A stretch of DNA of 39,665 nt from Priapulus caudatus (Eukaryota; Priapulida; Priapulimorpha; Priapulimorphida; Priapulidae), in the NCBI RefSeq assembly GCF_000485595.1, contig NW_014577588.1, positions 4,290-43,954 of the forward strand. Reading direction: 5' to 3'. Shown one piece after another: positions 1 through 9,827 of the stretch; positions within the stretch are counted from its first letter, which is position 1, and each line of letters starts with the position of its first letter. The notes under the pieces were generated by a model that was not told where the DNA came from, searched no databases, and was given only the letters and a program-made list of their open reading frames with translations. The position numbers and the translations under genes are program-made.

Positions 1-39
<39 letters not shown>
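1..39. repeat. (AC)n microsatellite at window edge
   Basis: The window opens with an uninterrupted AC dinucleotide run followed by three GCCA steps. It is cut by the window edge, so its true length is unknown. Confidence 0.97.
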
Positions 40-40
<1 letters not shown>

Positions 41-566
41 CCAGCCAGCCAGCTTCACGAGGCCGTACACTCTATATGCAATATTACAGGGTTCGACGTT
101 CGCATTTTTTTATTGGGCTTAAAACATGGAACGAGGCCGAAAGAGCTGCCAAATATAGAACGTCATAGAGAAATTTGATTTCCAGCCCTATTCTCCACGA
201 GGAGAGAAGATACTAAGAGAGACGTTCGCATTTTTTTCATTAAACAGTCGGGGCAGTCGTCTGGTTAGACAAGGTCACTAGGTGTCCTTCAAATCTGCTA
301 GTCGGCAGCCAGAATTGCAATGCACCGTTGCCCACACAGATCCATCACTGCTAGAACTAATTAGATAGCGCGTTTTCCGATAAGACAGCTAAATCGAAAT
401 TGCAATCGCCTCTGGCTTAACCGCTAGACGTCTACGGGGAATTTTGATCGTGGAAGAAGTACCTACTGTCGCCCAACGGGGGTGAACTAAACTCAAAATG
501 TAGAAACAGTACCTCGATCATTGCGATCTGATACCCACGAGTATAAGGCAACATGTTCTGTTTGCA
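40..566. other. No gene seen; short direct repeat
   Basis: No convincing coding frame. The 16-mer GACGTTCGCATTTTTT occurs at about 95-110 and again at about 221-236, 126 bp apart in direct orientation. This could be a pair of ends or duplicated targets of an old insertion, but no matching terminal structure was found. Confidence 0.4.
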
Positions 567-889
567 TCTATGACAAATACGACATACGCATATACGCTCT
601 CCTATGACACTATTTGTCATAGGAAGATTCTTCCTATGACAAATACGACATACGCATATACGCTCTCCTATGACACTATTTGTCATAGGAAGATTCTTCC
701 TATGGCAAATATTGGCGAGGCAACTTTGTCCCGCTTTACAGCTGAAATTCACTGCTTGCGTTCATAATAGCGCTCCTAAACTCCTATGATGCGCACAACA
801 CATACAACAATATTTATCATAGCAAGAATCTTCCTATGACCAATAGTGTCATAGGAGAGCGTATATGCGTATGTCGTATTTGTCATAGA
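567..889. repeat. 66-bp direct repeat plus inverted copy (foldback)
   Basis: A 66-bp unit beginning TATGACAAATACGACATACG occurs twice head to tail (about 569-634 and 635-700). A third copy lies in the opposite orientation at about 826-889 and matches the first over about 64 bp with one mismatch. Each unit also contains its own small hairpin (CCTATGAC...GTCATAGG). The layout, two direct copies, about 125 bp of spacer and one inverted copy, suits a foldback element or an inverted duplication. No protein or target duplication was identified. Long reading frames here are by-products of the repetition. Confidence 0.85.
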
Positions 890-1359
890 TGCTAGCAAAA
901 TAGGCTGAGTAAGCGGTGTACCTCACGCAGGTAAACTGATCGCTGTGAAGACGTCACCTGCTTATGTCAGTAGCGCTCATTAGAGGAACCGTGACGGCAA
1001 CGATGACGATAGCAATAATGAAACTGGGACACACGCTCTCTCTCGCTTCCTGCCTCAATACCGGCGCTCACTGATTGGGGCATAGACTGCCCCTCAGCTG
1101 CTAGACACTGGCTCCGTCGGTCGTCGCTGCCGACAGGTTGACAGGATCGACATCTTAGTGTCAGTCTACATCGCAGTGACAAACACAGTCTGGGTGTATG
1201 AATGAACTAATAATAGCACCTGCTGCGGACAGCTATTACCGCTGAGAGGGGGATGCGGATGATGAAGCTGTCAATTGTTTATGTTTCATTTACGTGGGCG
1301 AATTTATTGCTGCAGGCTAAATAGGGTGCCGCTCCCTGCAACCGCCCAACGTATCACAA
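890..1359. other. No gene seen
   Basis: Ordinary-looking sequence without a recognisable repeat. The short open frame on the minus strand at about 967-1,182 has no recognisable domain or splice context. Confidence 0.4.
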
Positions 1360-1625
1360 TACAATAAAATACAATACAATACGATGCGACACGATGCGAT
1401 GCAATACAAACAATACAACACAACACAACACAACACAAAACGAACAATACAATACAATCGAATACAATACAGTAGAATACAATGTAATGCAATATAACAC
1501 AATAAAATATATTACAATACAATACAATGCTAATCAATGCAAATCCACCACAAAACCATCCAAAATATGCGATGCAAAGATATGCAATACAATTACACAC
1601 AATGCAATGCGATACAATACATTAA
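1360..1625. repeat. Degenerate pentanucleotide (AATAC)n satellite
   Basis: About 260 bp of imperfect AATAC/AACAC/GATGC pentamers. Five is not a multiple of three, so the array cycles through codon phases and keeps several frames open on both strands. Those Tyr/Cys/Ile-rich or Asn/Thr-rich frames are artefacts. Confidence 0.95.
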
Positions 1626-1959
1626 TGGGTAGATAACGCTGGCACGGTGTGATACAGACATGAACGTGATCGCTATGACACACTGTACACGGTGCGTGCA
1701 TTAGCAGCTCAAGCTATCGCCACGGACGAGTTATTGAGTGTGTAAGCACTACGCATGCGCTGTGGCGAGCCCAGACATCATCAGCAGCGATAGTTAAAGC
1801 TCTCATCTGCACATGAATATCTTATCACTTTCTACTAGTAGCTTGGTGAATTATGTAGTACTGTGAATTTCAGGCCTGAGGGGATAGCGCATGCTGACTA
1901 GGAGAATCAGATCTAATTACAGTCACTACAGAGACCAGAACCTGATATGATTTTTGCAC
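1626..1959. other. No gene seen
   Basis: Unique-looking sequence between two arrays. No coding frame, RNA gene or terminal repeat could be supported. Confidence 0.4.
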
Positions 1960-2078
1960 TCGCATGCACGTGCACGCACACCCGCACGCACGCACGCACG
2001 CACGCACGCACACCCGCACGCACGCACGCACGCACGCACACTACAACACACACACACACACAATCGACCACGCACACA
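1960..2078. repeat. (CGCA)n/(CA)n microsatellite
   Basis: Tandem CGCA tetramers interrupted by CACC, followed by a CA run. The apparent His/Ala/Arg/Thr-rich frame is the translation of the tetramer. Confidence 0.95.
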
Positions 2079-2249
2079 TGCGCGGACACTCACATATATG
2101 TTAAAAGCTCAGTATATAGATAGTTTACGACTAGCGCTGTAATGGTTTCCCTAACTCAACAAACCAATATCACAAAGTGACAAAGTTGTATAGCACCGAG
2201 ACCATTTCTCACTTGCTACACACTTCTTTATTTAAACTTGCCGCGAAAT

Positions 2250-2315
2250 AATATATATATATATATATATATAATATATATAGTGTATATATAATATATA
2301 TATATATATATATAA
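2250..2315. repeat. (AT)n microsatellite
   Basis: Two AT runs separated by a TAGTGTATATA interruption. Such tracts are self-complementary and prone to slippage. Confidence 0.93.
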
Positions 2316-3360
2316 CGGCATATTTACGAATCTAGACGATAATTCTCTTTAACGAAATTATCCTCTCATCGCTGGAACGTTGATGGGTCCGGGTGACTGA
2401 CTGCAAACGATCGTGCATGATTTTAGACTGGACTATATTCTCTGCCTTCTCTTACCGCGCCGGTGAACGACCCGAACATATCCCCAGCAGCAATAATCCC
2501 TATGGAAATAATTAATATACTGCGACCATACCAGTCAATTCAGATGATAAACTACAACATAAATCTCTAATGTTCCCCCCGAGCCACTACTGGAAATCTC
2601 CGCGCCTACAATTCAAGCTCCGACTTGATGGAGGAAACCCGCTTATACCGGAATCGCGAGAATCAAGCCGTAACTGCTGCCACAGAGGCAAGAACTAGGC
2701 AACGGCAGCAAACAATTTGTGGTCGCCATGGTAATAAGGCATTACAAGGCGCGGGAACGCACACAATCAGTCATCACTAATTTAGCTCATTATTCGATTA
2801 ATCTCCTTTTCACGTGATCAGAAATCAACACGCGCTGGTGGAATTTGATTATGTGTTTGATGAAGCAGATCTCCCGCTCACGGCAGCACGTTGCTCCGTG
2901 TGATTTCTGGATGTTAGGTGAGCATGCAGCCCCCCCCCCCCGTGTATCACATACACTGCTGAAACTATATTAGGAGAAATACGAACAAAACCTTATAATG
3001 TAAGTGCCACGAGTAAATAAATGTAATTCTATTATTTCTCCTATCCTTTTACGATTCACTGATATTATCATCATACCGGTAAGTGCAATGTGAGTGCTGG
3101 CAACAATCCAGTTTACTCATTGCCTCTGTAATTTCTGATTCTGGCAAAGCGCCCTTAGTTCCCTCCTAGGCTGCTGGAATATTTCAGACGAACAACAGTC
3201 AAGTTAAATAACGTGTTCGTGTACCTCTTAATATTTCTATTACCAACTCCCACATAGTCTCTTCAACCCCACACACTAGATACTGTTCGCTACGATTATA
3301 TTGCTAATTGCTAATTTATATTGCTAATGATATTGCGGGCGATACGTTATTTTTAAGCGA
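2316..3360. other. About 1 kb without recognised features
   Basis: No open frame above background and no recognised transposon end. It contains a poly(C) run at about 2,931-2,941. It could hold introns or regulatory sequence that cannot be recognised by eye. Confidence 0.4.
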
Positions 3361-3630
3361 GTGGCTACACAGTTACACGTATAATAATATAACAATAGCA
3401 TTATTATTATAACTGTGGCATTGAGTGGCTACATAGTCACACATACAATACATAATAACACAATTATTATAAGTGTAACTGTGGCAGCGAGTATAGCTAC
3501 ATAGTTACACGTATAACAAATAATAATAACACAATTGCTACGGGTATATAACGTTACAGAAAGTGGCTATATACAGTTACATTATATAAGTTACACTATA
3601 TACAGTTACACATATAATACATAATAACAC
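3361..3630. repeat. Degenerate tandem repeat, roughly 60-80 bp unit
   Basis: The phrase GTGGCTACATAGTTACACGT followed by an AATAATA-rich stretch recurs about four times with changes, ending in shortened units (ACAGTTACA...TATA). AT-rich, no coding potential. Confidence 0.75.
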
Positions 3631-3636
3631 TGTTAT

Positions 3637-3955
3637 TACCTCCGCCAGGGGCATGGCGGGGGTTATGTTTTCACCGGCGAGTTTTTGAGTGTTGGTTTGT
3701 GTGTTTGTGTGTTACCATGCACGTTTCAGTTCACTTCCGCTAGGTGCGCTGGCTGTAGACTTACAAACACGCAACCACAGGCTAAGGGGCAACCACAGTC
3801 CTCCCCCACCTGCACGCTCGCACTAATCCGGATCCAATTAATTATTTAATTAATTAATTAATTTTTCCACTTAATTAATTAATTAATTAATAAAAAATTT
3901 CACATTGAGAGAATTCAGCTGCCTTGGCGGAGGTCTGTGCTCTCCGAGTGCTCTA
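3637..3955. mobile_element. CCTCCGCC...GGCGGAGG inverted-end repeat (MITE-like)
   Basis: The left end reads TTACCTCCGCCAGGGGCATG and continues GGCGGGGGTTATGTTTTCACC. The right end reads GCCTTGGCGGAGGTCTGTGC followed by TCTCCGAGTGCTCTAG. The short inverted match (CCTCCGCC/GGCGGAGG) and these edge sequences resemble a high-copy repeat that I recall from several marine invertebrate genomes; that recognition is from memory, not a search. The interior is interrupted by a TTAA-repeat palindrome. No coding capacity, so any mobilisation would depend on proteins from elsewhere. Confidence 0.6.
3836..3893. repeat. TTAA-repeat palindrome
   Basis: Two AATT/TTAA tetranucleotide tracts flank TTTTTCCAC. 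Together they can fold back almost completely. The tract lies inside the CCTCCGCC-type repeat. Confidence 0.85.
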
Positions 3956-4053
3956 GTTACAAATGTAACTGTTGTAGCGGGTGCAGTGACAGCGCGGGTT
4001 TGCAGTATCCACCGCACAATGATCACACAAGCGATAAAATACCGAATTTCTAA

Positions 4054-4407
4054 AGCTTTGGACACACTACGCGATTTTTCATGCGATCGAGCCGGCCGGC
4101 TCGGTCGGCCGGCTCGATCGCATGAAAAATCGCCTAGTGCGTCCAGTGAGTCGCGGTAGATTTTCGAGTCGGCCGGCCGAGTCGCCCGATTCAAACATGT
4201 TTGATATGTATTTGAGCCGGCCGGCTGCAATCGCCTAGTGTGCCCGGGGGTCTGCGATTGAGCCGGCCGATTGTACAATTCATCAGCCAATCAGCGTGCG
4301 GAAAATCCACAGAGTCGCCCGACTCAGTCGCGTAGTGTGTCCACAGAATTGCCCGACTGAGCCGGCCGGCTCGATCGCATAAAAAATCGCCTAGTGTGTC
4401 CACCCCT
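4054..4407. mobile_element. PIF/Harbinger-like MITE, copy G1 (long form)
   Basis: The left end is AGCTTTGGACACACTACGCG. The right end is the inverted counterpart, CTAGTGTGTCCACCCCT. The element is flanked on both sides by TAA (4,051-4,053 and 4,408-4,410), matching the TWA three-base target duplication of PIF/Harbinger transposons. The first 95 bp form a near-perfect hairpin of alternating CGATCGAG and CCGGCCGG blocks. The rest repeats GGCCGG/CGACTC modules and several more TAGTGTGTCC steps, as if terminal modules had been nested. There is no coding sequence, so it must be non-autonomous. Family assignment is inferred from ends and target only. Confidence 0.72.
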
Positions 4408-4584
4408 TAAGAGAACACGAACATGAAATGTAATTTCATTTGGTATTATCAAGAGTAAATACATAAAGAGTTAAGTTAAACAGTTAAAATAATAATAATT
4501 TGTGATTATCTTACTCCTGGTATTATGCATATTATATTCGCTGAAATGCTCCGAGTGTTTCCAGCTCTGCTATGCGAACACCGG

Positions 4585-4713
4585 GACCCGGTTCCACAGT
4601 CGTGGATTAACTCTTAACTCTGAGTTAAATTCCTTAACTCAGAGTTAGTGAATTTAACTCATAGTTAACCTTAACTCAGGGTTAAAGTTAATCCACGACT
4701 GTGGAACCGGGTC
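4585..4713. mobile_element. Short MITE with 28-bp perfect inverted ends
   Basis: The arms at 4,585-4,612 and 4,686-4,713 are exact reverse complements (GACCCGGTTCCACAGTCGTG at the outer end). The 73-bp interior is made of TTAACTC/GAGTTAA steps that are themselves palindromic. The element lies 177 bp downstream of G1. Outer flanks (CCGG before, CGGG after) leave the target duplication unclear, so the superfamily is not assigned. Confidence 0.8.
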
Positions 4714-4803
4714 CGGGAGCTTATCCCTGATCCACCGTGTACTGCTATAACCACGGACAAGCACCAACACTAAAGTAAACACTAGTGCTGACCATATAAA
4801 TCA

Positions 4804-4908
4804 TATCAGGAGTGAATAATAGAGATGTGAATAATTCACTCCTGATAATATACTAGTTAGACCGTCACAATTATTATTCGTAATTAATAATTATTCGTCC
4901 TAACTAGT
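4804..4908. repeat. Two adjacent small hairpins
   Basis: The first pairs TATCAGGAGTGAAT (4,804-4,817) with its exact complement at 4,834-4,847. The second pairs ACTAGTTAG (4,852-4,860) with CTAACTAGT (4,900-4,908) around an AT-rich core that is also self-complementary. The TATCAGG...CCTGATA ends match other mini-palindromes in this window. Confidence 0.8.
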
Positions 4909-4913
4909 TAGAT

Positions 4914-5104
4914 CAGTGGTTCGTAACATTTTTTGAGTCATGGACCCATCTGAGAATCTGGTGAAAGCTACGGACCCCTCTCCAGAAAAATTCACATAAG
5001 CACAGAAACACAAAATTTTGCATGCGCCTGCATGGTTCACGGACCCCATGAAGCCCATCCAAGGACCCTAAAGGGGTCCGTCGACCACAGGTTAAGAACC
5101 CCTG
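4914..5104 (+). mobile_element. hAT-type MITE with 8-bp target duplication
   Basis: The left end CAGTGGTTCGTAACATTTTT and the right end CCACAGGTTAAGAACCCCTG are imperfect inverted repeats of the CAGNGGTTC class typical of hAT transposons. The flanks are identical 8-mers AGTTAGAT (4,906-4,913 and 5,105-5,112), the target length of hAT elements. The element is 191 bp and contains ACGGACCCC/GGGGTCCGT internal inverted segments. It is too short to encode a transposase. The perfect target duplication suggests a fairly recent insertion or low local divergence. Confidence 0.9.
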
Positions 5105-5112
5105 AGTTAGAT

Positions 5113-5640
5113 AGTGTCTCTCTACATTTCTATGGTGCTGACCGACGGTTTTCTCAGATGAGTAACAAACTCAAACTGACTGACTACTGAACCGCAAGAG
5201 ACAAGCTGTCAGAAACAAGTAGCATCGTAGGATAGCTCGATCGCCTGCCATGACTAGTTTGAGTAATTGAAACAACGTCGGAGATCCTCCGAGAAAAAAA
5301 AGATTTTCAAAAATGTAAAAGTAAAATAAAAAATAAAAAAGTAAGAAATGGAAAAAATGAATCGATAGTAAATAAAATATCGTACTAAGGCGCTAATTAC
5401 TAGCCGGTACATTTCTTATCTTTTGATTGCCATCATGGATAGAGAATGAATGATTCATACAGTGATACTATGCATCATTCATTCTGAATTTCTCTGTCCG
5501 TGTCGGATTGCACCAGTAATACAACTATAGTAATACACTGGGAAACACCGAGATTGCGAGCAAAAACAATGATAGTCACAAAGTAACCAATTAATATAAC
5601 ACTTTATTAACTATCACGTTCATCAATTTTCTTAAACGGT
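5113..5640. other. No gene; A-rich stretch and a 12-bp hairpin
   Basis: A-rich at about 5,295-5,385. A perfect inverted pair AGAATGAATGAT (5,443-5,454) and ATCATTCATTCT (5,474-5,485) encloses 19 bp. No coding frame supported. Confidence 0.5.
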
Positions 5641-5659
5641 AAAATGCACGTATAGATAG

Positions 5660-5919
5660 ATACACACACACGCACACGAACACGTACGCACACACGCACA
5701 CACGCACACACAACTATTTTTACACGCAAACCCAAACGCCACGAATTCTCATTCATACACACGCGCGCACGTACACACGCGCACACGTACACACACGCGC
5801 GCGCGCACGCACCCACGCACGTACACACGCGCGCGCACGCACGCACGCACGTGCACACGCACTCACGCACGCACGCACGCACACACACACACACGCACAC
5901 TCACACACACACACACACA

Positions 5920-5962
<43 letters not shown>

Positions 5963-5998
5963 CGCAGCACGCACGCACGCACGCCAACGCACGCACGT
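5660..5998. repeat. Compound CA/CGCA/GTAC microsatellite
   Basis: About 340 bp of CA, CGCA and CGCG steps, with the purest CA tract at 5,880-5,960. The Cys/Val/Arg-rich minus-strand frames (ACV, CVRA) are translations of GTGT/GCGT and are not genes. Confidence 0.95.
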
Positions 5999-6116
5999 TT
6001 TACACGCGCGGACACCTAACTCTCACGTAAAAACTCCGTCTTGTACGTACCGTGCGCTAGACGTTATTAGCAGAGCAAGCCAGATGTTGTTAGAATGAAA
6101 TTTTTTTTTATGTGTT

Positions 6117-6219
6117 AGATGTAATATGTTGATGTTGTTTGATGTAATATGTTGATGTTGTTTGATGTAATATGTTGATGTTGTTAGATGTAATATGTTG
6201 ATGTTGTGAGATGTAACCA
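6117..6219. repeat. 23-bp minisatellite, about 4.5 copies
   Basis: GTAATATGTTGATGTTGTTT with GAT completes a 23-bp unit starting at 6,121, 6,144, 6,167 and 6,190. Copies are nearly identical, with variation at the last bases (TTT, TAG, TGAG). Confidence 0.93.
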
Positions 6220-6395
6220 GCGGCGGGCGACGGTCGCACAGCCAGCCAGACACGTTACGTGTGCTATTTCACCTCAACAATAGAGATTTAAGCATATCCG
6301 CGAGAGCAGATGCGGCCTTACACGTTTTCGAATTGCGAGTTACGGCTAAGACATACTTGATAGCTAATCCGAGGCGTATTTTGAAAATACATAAG

Positions 6396-6713
6396 CAGGG
6401 GTTACTCTACCACTCGCCAAAATAGCCAATTGCTACACGTTTTCTGTACTGGCTATAAGAATTTGAGACTGGCTATTTTTTGGCCAAAAGTGCATGACCA
6501 AACTGGGTAATTGGCAACTCACAGCAAGCAAAGGTCCAGATTCTGACTCCCCTACAAGAATCACAGAGCTGAGATTTTCTGTATTGTGTTTAAGTAGGTA
6601 ATTTAGAATAAAATTATGTGGACAAAAAATTGCTACAAATTATTAACATTGGCTACGAAAAAGTCGATTGACTATTTTTGGGCTACACATACTAATTTCC
6701 CAGATTAACCCCG
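6396..6713. mobile_element. Candidate hAT-like MITE
   Basis: The left end CAGGGGTTACTCTACCACTC and the right end TTCCCAGATTAACCCCGG are partly inverted (AGGGGTTA...TAACCCC), and both subterminal parts contain AAAATAG/CTATTTTTGG-type GGCTA motifs in inverted relation. Flanks TACATAAG and GATATAAG agree at six of eight bases, compatible with a decayed 8-bp hAT target duplication. No coding sequence. The final base of the right end departs from the hAT consensus, so this is weaker than the element at 4,914. Confidence 0.5.
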
Positions 6714-7060
6714 GATATAAGCATTGACTCTGAGACCTACATGTCGTAACAGTAACCACAAAACCATACAAACAATCAAACAAAACAAACAATCAATCAA
6801 TGAAACAATTCATAAAAAAATAATACTATAGGACAGTGACACGCCTCCACATAATTACCATCACTATCGTTAATAAGATTTCAAAACGATTAGGAAAAAC
6901 GACCAACAATTACTGTAACAGAAAATAGACCGGCATACAGACAACATCAATACATCTGCAACGATCAGGCGCGACATAATATAGACTATATATATATAAC
7001 TATATATAGTCTATAATATGATGCCCGTGGCAAGATTATAGTGCAACGAGAAAGCGCCCA
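6714..7060. other. No gene; TA-rich palindrome
   Basis: The only structure is a palindrome around 6,978-7,016 (TATAGACTATATA...TATATAGTCTATA). The rest is A-rich and unremarkable. Confidence 0.5.
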
Positions 7061-7770
7061 ACAAGAAAACATCTGAATTGAAAAATTCCATCAGGAATAT
7101 AGTCAGACATAAATACATCTAAGAGGATTACAGTATAAAAGGAATACATATACCCGGAATGCAGTCAAACAGTTATAATCTGGCAGTAATGCAGCAAACG
7201 TGAATATAAAACTATCACGAATACAGCCGAAAAAAATACATCCAAAGCTGTGGACACACTACGCGATTTTTCATGCGATCGAGTCGGCCGGCTCGGTCGG
7301 CCGGCTCGATCGCATGAAAAATCGCCTAGTGTGTCCACAGCTTAACAGAATTACAGTTCAAAACGAAAACATCTAACATCTAAGGATTGCAGTCCAGCAG
7401 AAATATATCTAACGAGCTGGAATATCTTATCATCTTCATTCATCATCAACTGGAATATATTTAATAGGAATACAGTCTAAGAAGCATACATCTAAGCTAA
7501 CAGGATTACAGTCCTGGTATGTACAGTCTACAGGATTAAATGGGAATACAGCAGACATGAATACATTTAACAGGAATACAGTCTAAAAGGAATACATCTA
7601 ACCGGAATATAGTTCAGCAGAATGCAGCAACAATGAATACAACCATCAGGAATACAGTCCAAAAGGAATACATCTAACAGAATTAAAGACGAAAACGAAA
7701 ACATCTATTAACAGGATCACAGCCCAGAAAGAAATACATCTAACCAGCATACGGTCCAGAATACACACAC
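7061..7770. repeat. Degenerate GAATACA tandem array, ~15/30-bp unit
   Basis: The phrases GAATACATCTAACAGG and GAATACAGTCCA alternate about twenty times with substitutions and small indels. The array is interrupted at 7,246-7,342 by a Harbinger-like hairpin. It abuts the GC-rich possible exon at 7,817. Confidence 0.85.
7246..7342. mobile_element. PIF/Harbinger-like MITE, copy G2 (short hairpin form)
   Basis: A 97-bp near-perfect hairpin with ends AGCTGTGGACACACTACGCG and TAGTGTGTCCACAGCT. It corresponds to the first ~95 bp of G1 closed by its own inverted end. It interrupts the GAATACA array: elsewhere the array reads TACATCTAACAG, whereas here it reads TACATCCAA, element, TAACAG. The empty site thus has one TAA, and the insertion gave CAA (one substitution) and TAA on either side, as expected for a three-base TWA duplication. 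Confidence 0.8.
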
Positions 7771-7816
7771 CTAACCCAGAATCACACACAGCCACGCGTG
7801 TATACGGCGCACTGAC

Positions 7817-7983
7817 CTCTCTAGCTCCAGCGCCGCTCTGTCGGCGTCGGCGGCGACGACGTCCGGTACGATGCGCTCGATCGCTCGCCGCGCCGGCAAC
7901 ACGCACAGCTCGGCTCCGTCGTCGACAGGCGGTGGCTCCTCGGACTCGATAGCGACGGACTTACGCAGCGGCGGCTTCAACAT
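7817..7983 (-). CDS. Possible first coding exon, product unknown
   Basis: Read on the minus strand from the ATG at 7,983 to a candidate splice donor (AGAG|GTCAGT, donor at 7,816-7,811), this gives 55 codons plus two bases. It begins MLKPPLRKSVAIESEEPPP and ends near DADRAALELE. Reasons to take it seriously: third codon positions are strongly G/C while both flanks are A-rich or simple repeat, amino-acid use is ordinary, and the acidic/proline then Ala/Arg/Glu pattern is not a repeat translation. A pyrimidine-rich acceptor (TTCTCCGCAG) sits 23 bp upstream at about 8,007-8,016, but reading back from the ATG meets TGA at 8,004-8,002, so the ATG would be the true start behind a short untranslated stretch. 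I do not recognise the family. It could also be a chance GC-rich frame. Confidence 0.4.
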
Positions 7984-8016
7984 ACCGGCAGTGCGGTGTG
8001 GTCATCCTGCGGAGAA

Positions 8017-8540
8017 CGATGCAGCGCGATGTAGCATGGTGTAGCGTGGTGTAACATGATGGAGGGCGATGTGGCATGATGTAGCGTGGTGTAGCATGAT
8101 GTAGCATGGTGTAGCGTGGTGTAGCATGATGTAGGGCGATGTGGCATGGTGTAGCGCGGTGTGGCATGATGTAGGGCGATGTGGCATGATGTAGCACGAT
8201 GTGGCATGGTGTAGCGTGGTGTAGCATGATGTAGGGCGATGTGGCATGGTGTAGCGTGGGTGTAGCATGATGTAGGGCGATGTGGCATGATGTAGCGCGG
8301 TGTGGCATGATGTAGCACGATGTAGCATGGTGTAGCGTGGTGTAGCATGATGGAGGGCGATGCAGCATGGTGTAGTGTGGTGAGGCACGGTGTAGCGTGA
8401 TGTAACACGGTGTGGCATGATGTAGCACGGTGTAGCACGGTGTAGCGCAATGTATCACGATGTATCACGATGTAGCGCAATGTATCACGATGTAGCATGA
8501 TGTATCACGATGTATCATGATGTAGCACAAAGGGAGAACA
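8017..8540. repeat. 10-bp minisatellite, about 50 copies
   Basis: The unit is RTGTRGCRYG (for example GTGTAGCATG, ATGTGGCATG, ATGTAGGGCG). It lacks stops on the minus strand in all phases, and ten is not a multiple of three. Three overlapping frames of 138-173 codons (His/Thr/Cys/Tyr-rich) are therefore open at once. That is repeat geometry, not coding evidence. Confidence 0.95.
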
Positions 8541-8639
8541 CGAGCACGACGTAGGATGATGTGGCGCAATACAAAGGGAGAACAAGAGCCCGATATAGCA
8601 CATAGACCACTACCCCATATATGGACTACGTACACACGC

Positions 8640-8755
8640 CGCACGAATGCGAGGGCGCACGAATGCCTGCCGACGCATGCATACACGGACGCACGCACGC
8701 GCGCGTATCACACGCACACTAACACGCGCGCACGCGCACACGCACACACATACAC

Positions 8756-8813
<58 letters not shown>

Positions 8814-8872
8814 CACACACACACACATACGCGCGCACACGCATCCACGCACGCACGCACGCACACGCAGTA
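8640..8872. repeat. CGCA/CA compound microsatellite
   Basis: CGCA and CGCG steps followed by a nearly pure CA tract (about 8,761-8,828) and CGCA again. Confidence 0.96.
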
Positions 8873-9464
8873 TAGAGCTATTTTTGCATAGATAACGATA
8901 GATATACATGAATAACTCAGAGCACATAATTACACCTACTGAGCTACGAATTCGATTTCCATCGCAACAATGCGCAAGAGTCGAAGTTTTCAGACAGCGA
9001 CGAGAAATTACGCAACATCGCAAAACGAAATATTAAATGTGATTAGAGTCTGAGACGTATTCAGATGAGCTGCATTATTTCCAAACTTCGCGATGCTGGG
9101 AGAATCGAACTCATCTCCACTGAAAAACCCTTAGGGGGTTAACTTCGTTATTGAATACAGGGGAAAACTAAGAAGTAGTTAGTTATGGATAGTTACAATA
9201 TAACAAGAGGATAGTTAGGGGAGATATAGCCGTATAAAAATGACTCGGGGAATATAATCATGTCATAAGAAGTTAGTTAGAGAATCGAATAACTACCCAA
9301 CCACATACTCTGTAACTCCTTATACTCAGCTAGACTATATATAGCGGAGTAAGGAGAGGTTAGTTAGAGAATATAATGACAATTTAGCTATATATTCCGT
9401 AACTTACTCACGCGCATATATGCTTGGCGTATAGCTGGCGTTACCCATTGTATTGCTCAAACAC
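8873..9464. other. No gene; GTTAG-rich degenerate repeats at 9,130-9,410
   Basis: From about 9,130 the phrases AGTTAGTTA, GAGGATAGTTAGGGG and GTTAGTTAGAGAATATAAT recur irregularly. The remainder is featureless. Confidence 0.5.
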
Positions 9465-9572
9465 ATGCGCGCGCGCACGCACGCACGCACGCACGCCTGC
9501 ACACACGCATGCACGCACGCACGCACGCACGCACGCACACACGCACGCACACACGCACGCACGCACGCACAT
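9465..9572. repeat. (CGCA)n microsatellite
   Basis: Mostly CGCA with a few CACA, CGCC and CATG interruptions. The Cys/Val/Arg-rich minus-strand frames are its translation. Confidence 0.95.
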
Positions 9573-9827
9573 ACGGTGAAGCGAAAAAACGAGTAAAAAA
9601 TGCGAAGGATCCAGAAAATATGCAACGCCATTCTAGTGTGAAGCACACAAAGGCTTTCATATAGCCGGAAGTAGAGAATGCGTGCGATTCTACTAGTATA
9701 AAGGAAAGGTACGAATGGATTCGCACACGCGTAATTTCTAAAGCCTACCTTACTTGGCTTCAATTATTATTCGATTAAACAACTATATAACGATGTATTG
9801 AAAGTAGGGATTTTGTAATATTCATAC

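Noticed and set aside
7961-8498. Three overlapping His/Thr/Cys-rich minus-strand frames of 138-173 codons
   Set aside because: They are simultaneous translations of a 10-bp tandem repeat in all phases.
9095-9125. T-arm-like sequence on the minus strand (GAGTTCGATTCTCCCA)
   Set aside because: The required acceptor and anticodon stems cannot be formed upstream, so no tRNA or tRNA-derived SINE is supported.
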